Below, piece after piece: positions 33,301-42,800 of a DNA stretch of 64,000 nt. A program made the translations under genes and the position numbers. Under the pieces are notes generated by a model, which made no database searches, was not told where the DNA came from, and saw only the letters and a program-made list of their open reading frames with translations. The stretch's first letter is position 1. The number at the start of each line of letters is the position of its first letter. This stretch comes from an uncultured Clostridia bacterium (GTDB lineage Bacteria > Bacillota > Clostridia > TANB77 > CAG-508): positions 1 to 64,000 of the forward strand of contig CASSLW010000002.1 in the NCBI GenBank assembly GCA_949443285.1. The letters run 5' to 3'.

Positions 33301-34760
33301 TTTCCTGCTCCTTTGTCTTCCCATACAAGTCCTGATATTCTTATGTATTTTTGTGTGTTGTTTATTGTTATGCTTTTTGTTCCACCTACGGCTTCAAAGG
33401 TTACCCTTCCTACTTCTAGTGGTTTTTCTTTGCTTACTTCTTCAAATCCGTTTTCAAATGCTCCTGGATGTACTACTTCGTATATTATGTATGTTCCTTT
33501 TTTTGTAAGTTTGTTTACTGTGAATTCTCCGTTTTGGTTTGTTTTAAATACTTGCGCATCGTTTATATTTTTTACATATCTTTGGCTTGTTTGGTTATTT
33601 GTGTTTACATATGCTTGTTGGTCTACTGAGTATACAACAAATCCTATGTCTTTCATTGGTCTGCCTGTTCCACTGTTTATTTTTTTGATGTTTAGTCTGC
33701 TTTCTGCAACTCCTGGAAGTGTTAGTGTTTCTTCTGTTTCTGTTTCCCTTGAGCCTGTACCATGAAAAATCGCTATTGATTGATTTGACATAAATACTGG
33801 TTCTCCTAATACTATTCTTGCTCTAATTACATTTTGTTTTAGTTTACTTGTTATCTTTATATTTTCTACTGAGTCTACTTCTCCTTCATATACTATATAA
33901 AAATTATCCCCATTATAATTTCCAAGTTCTGATAATTTTTTTACAGTTTTTCCGTCTGTACTATATAAACTTGTATTTATCACTGTTTTTTCTTTTGTTG
34001 TTATTCTTGCTTGTCCTTCAATTCTTCCGTCTTCATGGTTTAAATTGTATGGACCTATAAATGTGTATTTTCCGTCATAATTTATTTGTTGTGGTTGCCC
34101 TTCACCATATTGTGATGTTGTACTAAATTTACCTGACTTTTGGTTTAGGGCTTCTTTCGCTTTATTTTGGGCTTCATTATATAATGGGCTTGAATAACTT
34201 GTATTATTTTCTCTAAGTCCTGAATTAATCGAATCATTATCTGTTCCTAAATTATACCCATGTTCTCCTAGCCAACATGCTATTTGGGCCTTCCAAGTTC
34301 CCCAAACGCTACTTCCTGATTCTCCTGCTGATGATTTGCTTATATAATATCCTAATCTATAATATTCAATTTTTTGGCCTGAATCTGTTATATTTTCAAT
34401 TCCATTATTACTATGTTTTACTATTATGTCTTTACCAATATCTATAATATATTTTATTCTCATTCTATATCCACCAGCACCTTGACTTCTATGGCCTATA
34501 CATTGAGCTCCAACATCCCATATTTCTCCACCTGGATTTGTTCTAGATTGTTGGTTAGTACTCCATAAACCACTTATGTCTGGAAGTTCAGAATCTAGCC
34601 ATGCATCTCCCTGACGCTTTATTGCGTCAAATATACCATAGAATGATGGATTTTCATAATAACCCTCTGTGCTATAAAAGTATGCAGCTGTAGAAAATGC
34701 TGGAAGCATAAATATTATGGCTATTGCTATTAAAATTATTGATATTATATTCTTTTTCAT
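30363..34760 (-). CDS. A-type giant CnaB/SpaA-like adhesin
   Basis: 1465 aa; signal peptide, repeated B-type domains, VSPNTGEDQSYILPISVGIAALVILGLGVLWIKK. Confidence 0.9.
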   Translation of the reverse strand: MKKNIISIILIAIAIIFMLPAFSTAAYFYSTEGYYENPSFYGIFDAIKRQGDAWLDSELPDISGLWSTNQQSRTNPGGEIWDVGAQCIGHRSQGAGGYRMRIKYIIDIGKDIIVKHSNNGIENITDSGQKIEYYRLGYYISKSSAGESGSSVWGTWKAQIACWLGEHGYNLGTDNDSINSGLRENNTSYSSPLYNEAQNKAKEALNQKSGKFSTTSQYGEGQPQQINYDGKYTFIGPYNLNHEDGRIEGQARITTKEKTVINTSLYSTDGKTVKKLSELGNYNGDNFYIVYEGEVDSVENIKITSKLKQNVIRARIVLGEPVFMSNQSIAIFHGTGSRETETEETLTLPGVAESRLNIKKINSGTGRPMKDIGFVVYSVDQQAYVNTNNQTSQRYVKNINDAQVFKTNQNGEFTVNKLTKKGTYIIYEVVHPGAFENGFEEVSKEKPLEVGRVTFEAVGGTKSITINNTQKYIRISGLVWEDKGAGKDWIKNYLYQTSTNGINDANDKLVNHVTVSLKDSKGNIIQQVKTGETLKYTRLENGKNVEKTERLQEGKYKFYNIEIDKITQYYVEFSYNGMSYQSIPLKDMLAANTSKAAENGKQVNERTNFNNKFKVITHNNANDGGAGNTTLKYFEQNYTSTLDLEGTNQQKGYEGANFPITGVAEKYMIRSTTYNGYGGYLDKIKTPEAIRREETQELENINLGIEEREQPDLSVKKDLQSVKLTINGRGQVYKYDRKFTNPEECGGDGYEIGVKFKKEYGDMSYKRAIYTPDSEFTSADKDRELKVYLTYKLGIKNNSSKLQAIVNEIADFYDSRYEEDSIVVGKGVDANANVTNPIDFTKQNYNNNYKKLLINTSEIGAINAQSSKEIYVQFKLSREAVVQIMNSRETLDNVMEITSYSILDQNGVVYAGIDRNSNPGTAEPGNKSTYEDDTDWAPPIQLEAKATAEEREISGKIFEDQAIADKLTKENIRQGNGQLDANEVGIQNVKVELWRKEVDPETRQYNKWTLIDTLEATGTDGEYKFNNFAVGDYEVRFTWGDETYPVQSYKATIFNAEKHSGTKWYQDTTPRYSDARDNYETRTALDNELNADEIRHDKATDTSKKMISSTPGMAIDIENLRTPTVIETSRDGDQIPITTSNGQVRYEKVQTYHIPNVDFGLIERPHQSIELIKEMKHVKVTLANGQELVNTDLDEDGKPVGDQRKNFTAIKGAEGSVDKDPGYAKLEIDNEILQGSTIEIKYEIKVKNTSERDYRNEEFYTYGTLNTTNPVKINITKIADYADAQWAVNENEATYTSSGWTKRELNEYKESNEVAEKVCDESQSAIANRIILTTTKIDNQGGLVAEKSGVAGLSTQTKPLELTVTKVLTTISGDIDIQNEAEVIALRKDGGGIFKQSTPGNYVPGTGKKVESDDDMAQTFKVSPNTGEDQSYILPISVGIAALVILGLGVLWIKKLFGTDQKSSK

Positions 34761-34777
34761 ATTTATCTTCCTCCTTT

Positions 34778-37700
34778 CTACCCTAATACTTTTTTCTTTA
34801 TAAAATATATTCCTGTTGCAAGAATTGCAATTGATATTATTGTTATTGTAGTATAAAGTATTATACTACCTGTTTTTATTGATATAATAACATCTGCATT
34901 ACTCATATCATCTTCTTTTTCGTCTTTATTTCCTGGTGTCGAGTCTATATCATCTAACATACGTTCATTATAATGTTTGTTTATTTCTGCTTTGTTTAAT
35001 ATTCTTCCTGTATTGTCTTGTGTCATATCTTTTGTCAATGTTAAATTAATTGTTTTTGTTTGTCCTGGTAAAATTACTTGGTTTGCTAATGCTGTTGTAT
35101 ACAAGTTACCGTTTGTGTTTTGCTTCCATCCTGAATTTGATTGATTACTGAATTTTAAATCATTTGGTAAGTAATCTACAATTTCATTTGCATAACCAGC
35201 AACATCTCCTTCATTCGTAACTTCTATGCTATATTCTATTGTAACTTTGCTATTTGCTATTTTTTTAGCGTCTATTTCGACTTTAGCAAGTTTTTCTTTG
35301 TTGTATGAAATTACTCTAGTTCCATCGCTATTTTGTACTGTTATTTTGTTTATATATTTTTCTAGTTTTAAGTCAAATATCTCTGATTTGATAAATCCTG
35401 CATCTATATTCGCTAAATTTATATTACTTAAGTCTAGCTCTTTTGTTTTTGCACACTTAATTTGCTCATTTTTTAGTGTTATTGTAGCACTTATTACATC
35501 TGAATTTTGACTTTCTGCTACTCCTTCTTTTTGATATTCTGTTGTATAGTAATTTTTGCTGTCATATATAAATATTACACTATATTTACCTTTTTCTATT
35601 TCTCTGAATTCATACATACCTTTTTCATCTGTAGCTGTAATCAGTTCATTTCCATTTTTATCTTTTGCAATATTTTGAGTTTTTTCATTTAACAACATTA
35701 CAGTTGTATTTGGTAATCCTTTTTCTTGAGCATCTCTATTTCCGTTTTTATTTTCATCTATCCATGCTTTTCCACTTATGCTCTTTAATTCTTTTTTAGC
35801 TGGGTCATCTGGATTAACTGGTTCTTTGCCGTCTATAATAAGTTCTAGAGTATTTATATTAGCAGTAACTCCATATCCATTTATATTTACTGTATTTATT
35901 ATTTTGTTGCCTTCTACTATGTTACTATTCAAAGTTGTATCTATAATTATTTGTATTTTTTCTTTTGGCTTAATATCTATTGTAGTTGATAATATTCTGT
36001 CATTTTCCATAGATGTCTCTTTTCCATTTTGTATTATCTTAATATTGTTAATTTTCAGTCCTTCCGGAATAACATCTGATATATTAATTCTCGCATCTAT
36101 TATTCCCTTGCTTTCTATATCTATTGTTATAATTATATTGTCTCCGTCTCTTACTGTATTTTCTTTTATGTTTGTATTTTGAGTTCCAACTATTTCTACT
36201 TTGTTTTGTTTAGCATATCTTTCTTGATAGTTAGATGTATATTTTACTCCTTCATAATTAATGTTAAAGTATTGTGATATCAACATACCTAATTCAGTAT
36301 TTGGTATGGTTTTAATATAAAATCTTACATATACTGTTTCTGTCTGCCCTTCTGCTATTTGGCTTATTTTAAATCTTGCTATTCCGTCTTTATATTCTAA
36401 GAATTCTCCTTTTTCCACATAGACATTTGCTGTAGAGAAATTTAAATTTTCTGATACAGGTATTTCTACTATTACATCTCTTACCTCTTCTTTAGAAATA
36501 TTTTCTACTTTAAATTCTAATGGATATGCGTCATCTCCATTTAATGGTATATCTAGTGATGTTGTATCTGCTAATGTTAGTTTTAGTTTTCCTTTGTTTA
36601 TTTTATTTGTTATGTTTTGTATTGTCTTCTCTTCCATTCCTTCTGCTGTCATCTTTATTTGTCCTGTTATTGTGTGGTTGTTGTCTGCTACTTCTTTTAT
36701 TCCAACTTGATAGTCGACTTCTTTTGTTTCTCCTTGTTTTAACTCTTCTATTTTTATTTGTTTTGAGTTTAAAGTATTGTCTTCCATATATTCATATCTT
36801 TTTTGCATTTGACCAAATACTTCCTCTTCATGCTCTACTTCCCCATAATAAATAGCATTAGTATTTGTAGCTTCAAGAGTCATATTTTTTATATCTTTAC
36901 CTGTATTATTTGTTAATTTAAGCACATATTTTATAGCTTGACCCTCTATTACTGTATCATTTTCTTTTAAAGTTTTATCTCCACTCTTAGCCTGTATTTC
37001 AACACTTATACCATTAACATCCTGAGTAATTCCCGAAGGTTGTTCTGCTGTGCTTCCTTCTGCGCTTAATCCCATAGCAGAAATTGTTGTTTCTTCGCTA
37101 TCTTGATAATTGTACTGTAATTGTGTTTTTGTATATAAACTTTCCCCACTTTCCACATTTTCTGGAATGTATAAATTATATTCTGTACAAAAGCTTTCTT
37201 TTGGTTGTAATTCGTCTTCTAGTACAACTTTAAATGCTTTTACTGTATTTAGTTCTTCTGTTGTTGATTTCCATTGTTCGCTTTGTGCTTCTAAGTCACT
37301 TCTATCAGTAAAATATATACTTGCTTTTTTGTTTTGCGCTGCTATTACATTTTGTAAATTTGCTTCTATTGTTGTTTTAAATGTTTGGCTGTCTATTTCT
37401 TCTTCATCCCCAATTTTACCTAATATAGATACATCTTTTATTGGTTCTTCATAGTTGTTTATTACATTTATTGTTCTTTTTGCAAGTTTTGCTTCTTCAT
37501 TTGTGTCTAATTTTGCCATAACTACTTTGTCATCATTTGTTTCTATTGTTTCTCCTGAGTTAGAGTAGTTCTCTAGTTTGTTTGTCATTAGCACACCATG
37601 TTTTGAGTTTATTTTAATTGGTACTTCCCCTGTAAGTGCTTCTGTTGGTCTATTTTCATTTGTATATAATAACTCAATTTTTTCGTCTTTTGTTGGTACT

Positions 37701-39622
37701 GTATTTGCTATTGTTATGTCTGCAATTATTGCTATTTGAATTCCTTGTGCAAGGTTACTTGCAAAGTTTTTTTGTTCACCTGATAGTTCAAGTATTATTT
37801 CTTTTCTGCCATCTTTTCTGTTTTGTAATCCTATTTTTGATATTTTTATTTCGTCTTCAAAGTTTAGTTGTGCTGATTTTTTTACGTCTATATCTAATTC
37901 TTGTGGCAATACGATTTGTATTTTTGGATTTTTGTATAAATCATATTGAGCATCGTCACTTTTTAGTGTTAATACAAATTGTACATCTTTATTTACTTGT
38001 AATGTTGATAAATTTGTATTGCTTATTTCTAGTTTTGCCTCTGTTTTTGTGTCATTTAATACAATTTCTGCACTGCTTGTAGATTGTTTATCTCCATTTG
38101 TTAGTGTTCCATTTAGGTTTAATTTAGTAAAGTTTTTTAGTTGAGCTTTTGTGTAGTTTGCATTTCCTTTTATTGCTTTTGTATTTTTTATAACAAAATT
38201 TCCTTCTGTTTGTGGCTTACTTGTTACAACTTTTATGTAATCAGTTGGTTCATTATAATTTACTGTAATGTTTCCTGTTTCATCACTTTCTGTCTCATTT
38301 GTTATTTTTGCTATTTCATTATTTTGTTTATCTAATATTTTTATTTCGTAACTTTCGCCAAAAATTCTTTCTAATTCTGCTTTGTTAAATGTTGTAGCTT
38401 TATATATTGTTACAGCATTGTATTTTCTGCCCTTCTCATCTGAGAATGTTTCTTCTTGATTTGTTAATTCAATTGTTGCTACTTGTGTTGCTTTTGATAT
38501 TTTTATTGTGTTGTTTTCTTCAAATATTGTTTCATTTTCTGGGTTTGCATACATGTATCCTTTATATAGGCTATCTGTGGCATCTTTTGTTACTTCAACA
38601 ATATTCCCTTTCTCTTGTACTTGTACTTCTACATTTTCTGATTTTACTATTGCGTCTGCCTTTGTATATAATTGTGTTGATACTGTTGTATATAAGTTTA
38701 CTGTTGCATTTACTGTTTCTACTTCATTGTATGTATAAATTACATTATATTCGTTTACGGCATTTCCCCAGCTTACTTCGTTGTTTTCATTTAATTCATT
38801 TGAATTTACTATTTCTAAACTTCCATCTTCTGAATTATATTTTATTTTGTCAGCATCTAGCTTTACTCCATTTGCTAATACTGTTACTTCTTGTGGATAT
38901 TTTCCACTTATTTGTTGTGCTTTTATATTTATTGTCTCTTGTTTTCTTGGCAATATATTGTTTGGAACTTCTGTGTTTATATTTTGTTGTACTAAAATCT
39001 CTTTTTCGCCTAACTTTATGAATTTTCCAACTTCTTGAGTAAAACTAACTTCTGTATCTGCTGTCCAATTTAATTTTATCTTTCTTTGAGCTTCAACATT
39101 TGTATCTATCTCATTGTTGTATGTTCCTGTTAAATTTACATTTATCTCTTTTTCAAAATAATCCTCTGTAAAATTGTTTAGTTTTTTGAACTTTATAGGA
39201 AGTTCAATTGTCGCATTATTTGAATATATAATAGAATTTAACTCTATTTCATTTTTATCTGTATCAATTTTCTTTACATATTCACTCGTTATTTTTTCTT
39301 TGATGATAGTAAAGTTTGGATTTTCTATACTTATCTTGGCATCTTTTAAAACACCTTGATTTTTAACATTTACATTTAAAATCAAAGTTTGCTCTTCTGC
39401 TAAATTCGCACTTTTTTCATGCTCTTTACTTTCTTCTGAATTAAAATACACATCAAACTTAACATTATTTGCGTTAGTATCTTCGCCTTGGCTCTCTATT
39501 CCTACTGAAAGTGCAATAGACATCGTCTGACCTACTATTACAAAATATGTTGACATTAGTGTAATTATTAAACTTATTATTACCGTTTTTTTAATTGTTG
39601 TATTTTTGATTATTGTTTTCAT
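34778..39622 (-). CDS. B-type giant surface protein
   Basis: 1614 aa; ISGKAWIDENKNGNRDAQEKGLPNTTVMLLNEK SdrD-B-like domain, C-terminal TM + KKK. 17 nt upstream of its A partner. Confidence 0.88.
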   Translation of the reverse strand: MKTIIKNTTIKKTVIISLIITLMSTYFVIVGQTMSIALSVGIESQGEDTNANNVKFDVYFNSEESKEHEKSANLAEEQTLILNVNVKNQGVLKDAKISIENPNFTIIKEKITSEYVKKIDTDKNEIELNSIIYSNNATIELPIKFKKLNNFTEDYFEKEINVNLTGTYNNEIDTNVEAQRKIKLNWTADTEVSFTQEVGKFIKLGEKEILVQQNINTEVPNNILPRKQETINIKAQQISGKYPQEVTVLANGVKLDADKIKYNSEDGSLEIVNSNELNENNEVSWGNAVNEYNVIYTYNEVETVNATVNLYTTVSTQLYTKADAIVKSENVEVQVQEKGNIVEVTKDATDSLYKGYMYANPENETIFEENNTIKISKATQVATIELTNQEETFSDEKGRKYNAVTIYKATTFNKAELERIFGESYEIKILDKQNNEIAKITNETESDETGNITVNYNEPTDYIKVVTSKPQTEGNFVIKNTKAIKGNANYTKAQLKNFTKLNLNGTLTNGDKQSTSSAEIVLNDTKTEAKLEISNTNLSTLQVNKDVQFVLTLKSDDAQYDLYKNPKIQIVLPQELDIDVKKSAQLNFEDEIKISKIGLQNRKDGRKEIILELSGEQKNFASNLAQGIQIAIIADITIANTVPTKDEKIELLYTNENRPTEALTGEVPIKINSKHGVLMTNKLENYSNSGETIETNDDKVVMAKLDTNEEAKLAKRTINVINNYEEPIKDVSILGKIGDEEEIDSQTFKTTIEANLQNVIAAQNKKASIYFTDRSDLEAQSEQWKSTTEELNTVKAFKVVLEDELQPKESFCTEYNLYIPENVESGESLYTKTQLQYNYQDSEETTISAMGLSAEGSTAEQPSGITQDVNGISVEIQAKSGDKTLKENDTVIEGQAIKYVLKLTNNTGKDIKNMTLEATNTNAIYYGEVEHEEEVFGQMQKRYEYMEDNTLNSKQIKIEELKQGETKEVDYQVGIKEVADNNHTITGQIKMTAEGMEEKTIQNITNKINKGKLKLTLADTTSLDIPLNGDDAYPLEFKVENISKEEVRDVIVEIPVSENLNFSTANVYVEKGEFLEYKDGIARFKISQIAEGQTETVYVRFYIKTIPNTELGMLISQYFNINYEGVKYTSNYQERYAKQNKVEIVGTQNTNIKENTVRDGDNIIITIDIESKGIIDARINISDVIPEGLKINNIKIIQNGKETSMENDRILSTTIDIKPKEKIQIIIDTTLNSNIVEGNKIINTVNINGYGVTANINTLELIIDGKEPVNPDDPAKKELKSISGKAWIDENKNGNRDAQEKGLPNTTVMLLNEKTQNIAKDKNGNELITATDEKGMYEFREIEKGKYSVIFIYDSKNYYTTEYQKEGVAESQNSDVISATITLKNEQIKCAKTKELDLSNINLANIDAGFIKSEIFDLKLEKYINKITVQNSDGTRVISYNKEKLAKVEIDAKKIANSKVTIEYSIEVTNEGDVAGYANEIVDYLPNDLKFSNQSNSGWKQNTNGNLYTTALANQVILPGQTKTINLTLTKDMTQDNTGRILNKAEINKHYNERMLDDIDSTPGNKDEKEDDMSNADVIISIKTGSIILYTTITIISIAILATGIYFIKKKVLG

Positions 39623-39660
39623 TACAACGCCTCCAAACTATTAATATTATCCTATTATTA

Positions 39661-39688
39661 ATGATACTATATTTTCTAAATTTTTCAA
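39661..39688 (-). promoter_or_regulatory. Conserved array promoter, copy 3
   Basis: TTGAAA-N16-TATCAT on the minus strand. Confidence 0.7.
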
Positions 39689-39789
39689 TAGCAGTATTTT
39701 CCTTAATATAAAAATCCTTCCAATCTCCCTTACGGAAATACATTCGTCGCTTTTTGTATATAATATATTACATTTTTATTACATTTTCG

Positions 39790-39850
39790 TGCCAATGGGG
39801 ACGGACCTTTTTGGCAGATTTCTGCCATTAAGGTCCGTCCCTAATGGCAC
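39790..39850. repeat. REP-like palindromic repeat
   Basis: GCCAATGGGGACGGACCTTTTTGGCAGATTTCTGCCATTAAGGTCCGTCCCTAATGGC. Confidence 0.85.
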
Positions 39851-39856
39851 GCGCGT

Positions 39857-39888
39857 TAAAAAGAACGAGATAAGTTTATCTCGCTCTT
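39857..39888 (-). terminator. Array terminator family, copy 4
   Basis: AAAAAGAACGAGATAAGTTTATCTCGCTCTT. Confidence 0.85.
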
Positions 39889-39897
39889 TAAATTATT

Positions 39898-42800
39898 TTA
39901 CTTGAAAATATTTTTATTTCCCCAAAGGGTCTTTTTGATTAGAATTATTCCTACTCCTAAGATAGCTAATGCTCCTATTCCTATTGATATTGGTAGTATG
40001 TAATTCATGTTTTCACCTGTGTTTGGTGTTACTGTGACTGTTTGTGCCGTATCGTCGTCTGGTTCCGTTTGTTGTTTATATCCTGTTCCTGGTACATAGT
40101 TTCCTGGTGTTATTGTTTTTGTTTTTGTTGGGTCTTCAGGGTCTGCTATTGTTAATAGTCCTCCTCCTGTTTTTGTTATTTTTGTGATTTCTGCTTCGTT
40201 GTCTAGCTCTACGTCCCTATCGTTTATTGTTGTTAGTACTTTTGTTGCTGTTAATATTACTGGGTCTGATGTTTGAGTTCTTTCTAATTGTTGTCCACTT
40301 AAGCATTCTGTTTGTAGTATTATTCTATCATTTATTTTTGTTTCTCTTCCGTTGTATACTTCGTCTGTTATGTCATTTCTTATTTCTTCTCGTGTTTTCT
40401 TCTCCCAGCTATATCTTTTGAATGTGCTTTCGTTTTCGTTAACTGCCCATTCTTTATCTAAGTAGTCTGTAATTTGTTTAACTGTTATTGTAATAGGGTT
40501 TCTATTAACTGCTGTTCCTGTTTTTGTGTTTCCATATGTGTAGAATAGTTTGTTTGCATAGTCTACTTCACTGGTATTTTGTACTGAAAGTCCATATGTT
40601 ACTTGTAGTGTTGAACCTTGTAATATTTCGTTGTCCATTTCGATGCTTACTACTCCGTTTGTTGCAGTTTCTTCGTTATTTCCAGTTGATGGTAGTGGTG
40701 GTAATGATTTAATACAAGGGGCATCTTCAGGATCTTTAGAATAATCATCTTTTATGTCTACATCTATTAGTACTTGTCCATTTGATAGTGTTAGTTTTAC
40801 ATGGTTTATCTTTTTAATTAATTTGTAATTTTGTCTTGGTCTTTCAATTATACCAAAGTCTAGATTTTGTATGTTATGTTGTCTTTTTAATCCATATGTA
40901 TTTTCTTCATCTTTTTCTGATTCTTCAGGTAGTGAATTTTTGTCATTTTCATTGTATTCCACATCTATTGCCATTTCTGGAGTTTCTGATACCATTACTT
41001 TATTTGTGTCAGGTTCTGTGCTATGGTTTATTTCTTTTAGTTGTTCATCTATTGAAAGTCTTGTATCTTCAATGCTTTCTGAAATTAGTTTATTTTTGTC
41101 TGTATCGTCATATGTGTCTTTTGCATCTGACCATCTATATCTATTATCTTCATTCTTTCTCTCATCTTGATACCATTTTGTTCCAGTATGTTGTTCTTCA
41201 TTAAATATTGTTGCCTTGTAATTTTGTGCTGTGTATTTTTTGTCTACGTCTACTATGTGTTCTTTTCCACCCCATGTGTATCTTATTACATAGTCTCCTG
41301 CTGCAAAGTCTTTTATTGTATATGAACCATTTTCATCTGTTGTAGTTGTGTATTCATCTTTTACTGTCCAGTCTCCATAAGTTCCGTCTGTTCTTGCTTC
41401 TTTTCTAAGTAGTTCTACTTTTACTTTTGGAATTCCTGGCTCTCCATTATCTAATCTTCCATTTCCTTCCCTTATGTTTTGATTTAACAACTCATTAATT
41501 GGTAAATCTTCAAATACATTTCCTGAAATATTTCTTTGTACATTATATTCTAATCTTAATGATGGCGCTGCATCTGTATCTGCCTCATATGTATCTCTGT
41601 TTCCTGGTACTGCGTTTCCTGGATTTGAGTTTTGGTCAATTCCTGCATATACTGCACCATTTTGGTCGAATATTGAGTATGATGTTATTTCTGTTACATT
41701 ATCTAATGGTTCTTGTGTTGTTCCTTCTTCTCCTAGAATTTCGTATACTAGCTCTCTACTTAGTTTGAATTGTACATATACAGTTTTAAATGATTGTTTT
41801 TCAATTCTTCCTAATTCTGATGTGTCTATTTCCATTTTGTTGTATTCATTTTTATTTGCATTATGATTATTTCTTAAATCTTTAAATGTTATTTCATTTG
41901 TTATTGTTGCATCTTCTGTTAGTCCTGTACCTACTTTAATTTCTGCTCCATAACTGTTTTCTGCATATCTCTTATCATAGAAATCTACAATTTGATTTAT
42001 TTCTGCAGATATGTTGCTTGAGTTATTTTTAATTCCTATTGCATATGTTAGGTATAATTGTAACTCTCTGCTTTTATCAGCACTTTCAAACGTTACGTCT
42101 GCTTTATAAATTGGTCTTGTGTATTTCATTTTTCCGTATTTATTTCCGAATTTTACCCCCAAATCATATCCGTCTCCTGCGCTTTCGTTCATATGTGAAA
42201 ATCTCTTGTCATATTCATATATTTGCCCTTTTCCATTTACAAGTATTTTTACATTTTTTATGTCTTTCTTAATTGATATGTCTGGTTGTTCTCTTTCATA
42301 TAATCCTAAGTTGATGTTTTGTATTTCTGTTGTTCCGTCTTTTCTTATTGCTGCTGGTGATTTTACTTTGTCTAAGTTTCCGTTATATGCATTTGCTGTT
42401 GTTGATTTCATTATGTATTTATTTGCTACATAGTTTATTGGTAGTCTTGCTCCGTCATATCCGTATGCTTTGCTACTGTTTGTGATTTCGTAATTTAAAT
42501 CACTTCTATGGTCTATTATTCCATCATATCTTAATGCTATATCTCCTGCATCACCATTTGCATTATTGTTTGTTATCACTTTGAATTTGTTGTTAAATTC
42601 TTGTCTTGCATTTCCTTCTGCTGCTTTACTTGTGTTCCATTGTGTTAGTCCTTTTAAGTCTACACTTTCATAGGCCATACCATTGTAAACAAATTCTATA
42701 TGGTATTGATTTAATTTGTCAATTTCTACTCTGTCAAATTTGTATGTATGTTCGCCTTCTTTTAGCTCTGCATTTTCTACTACTGTGTCCATTGTTCTTA

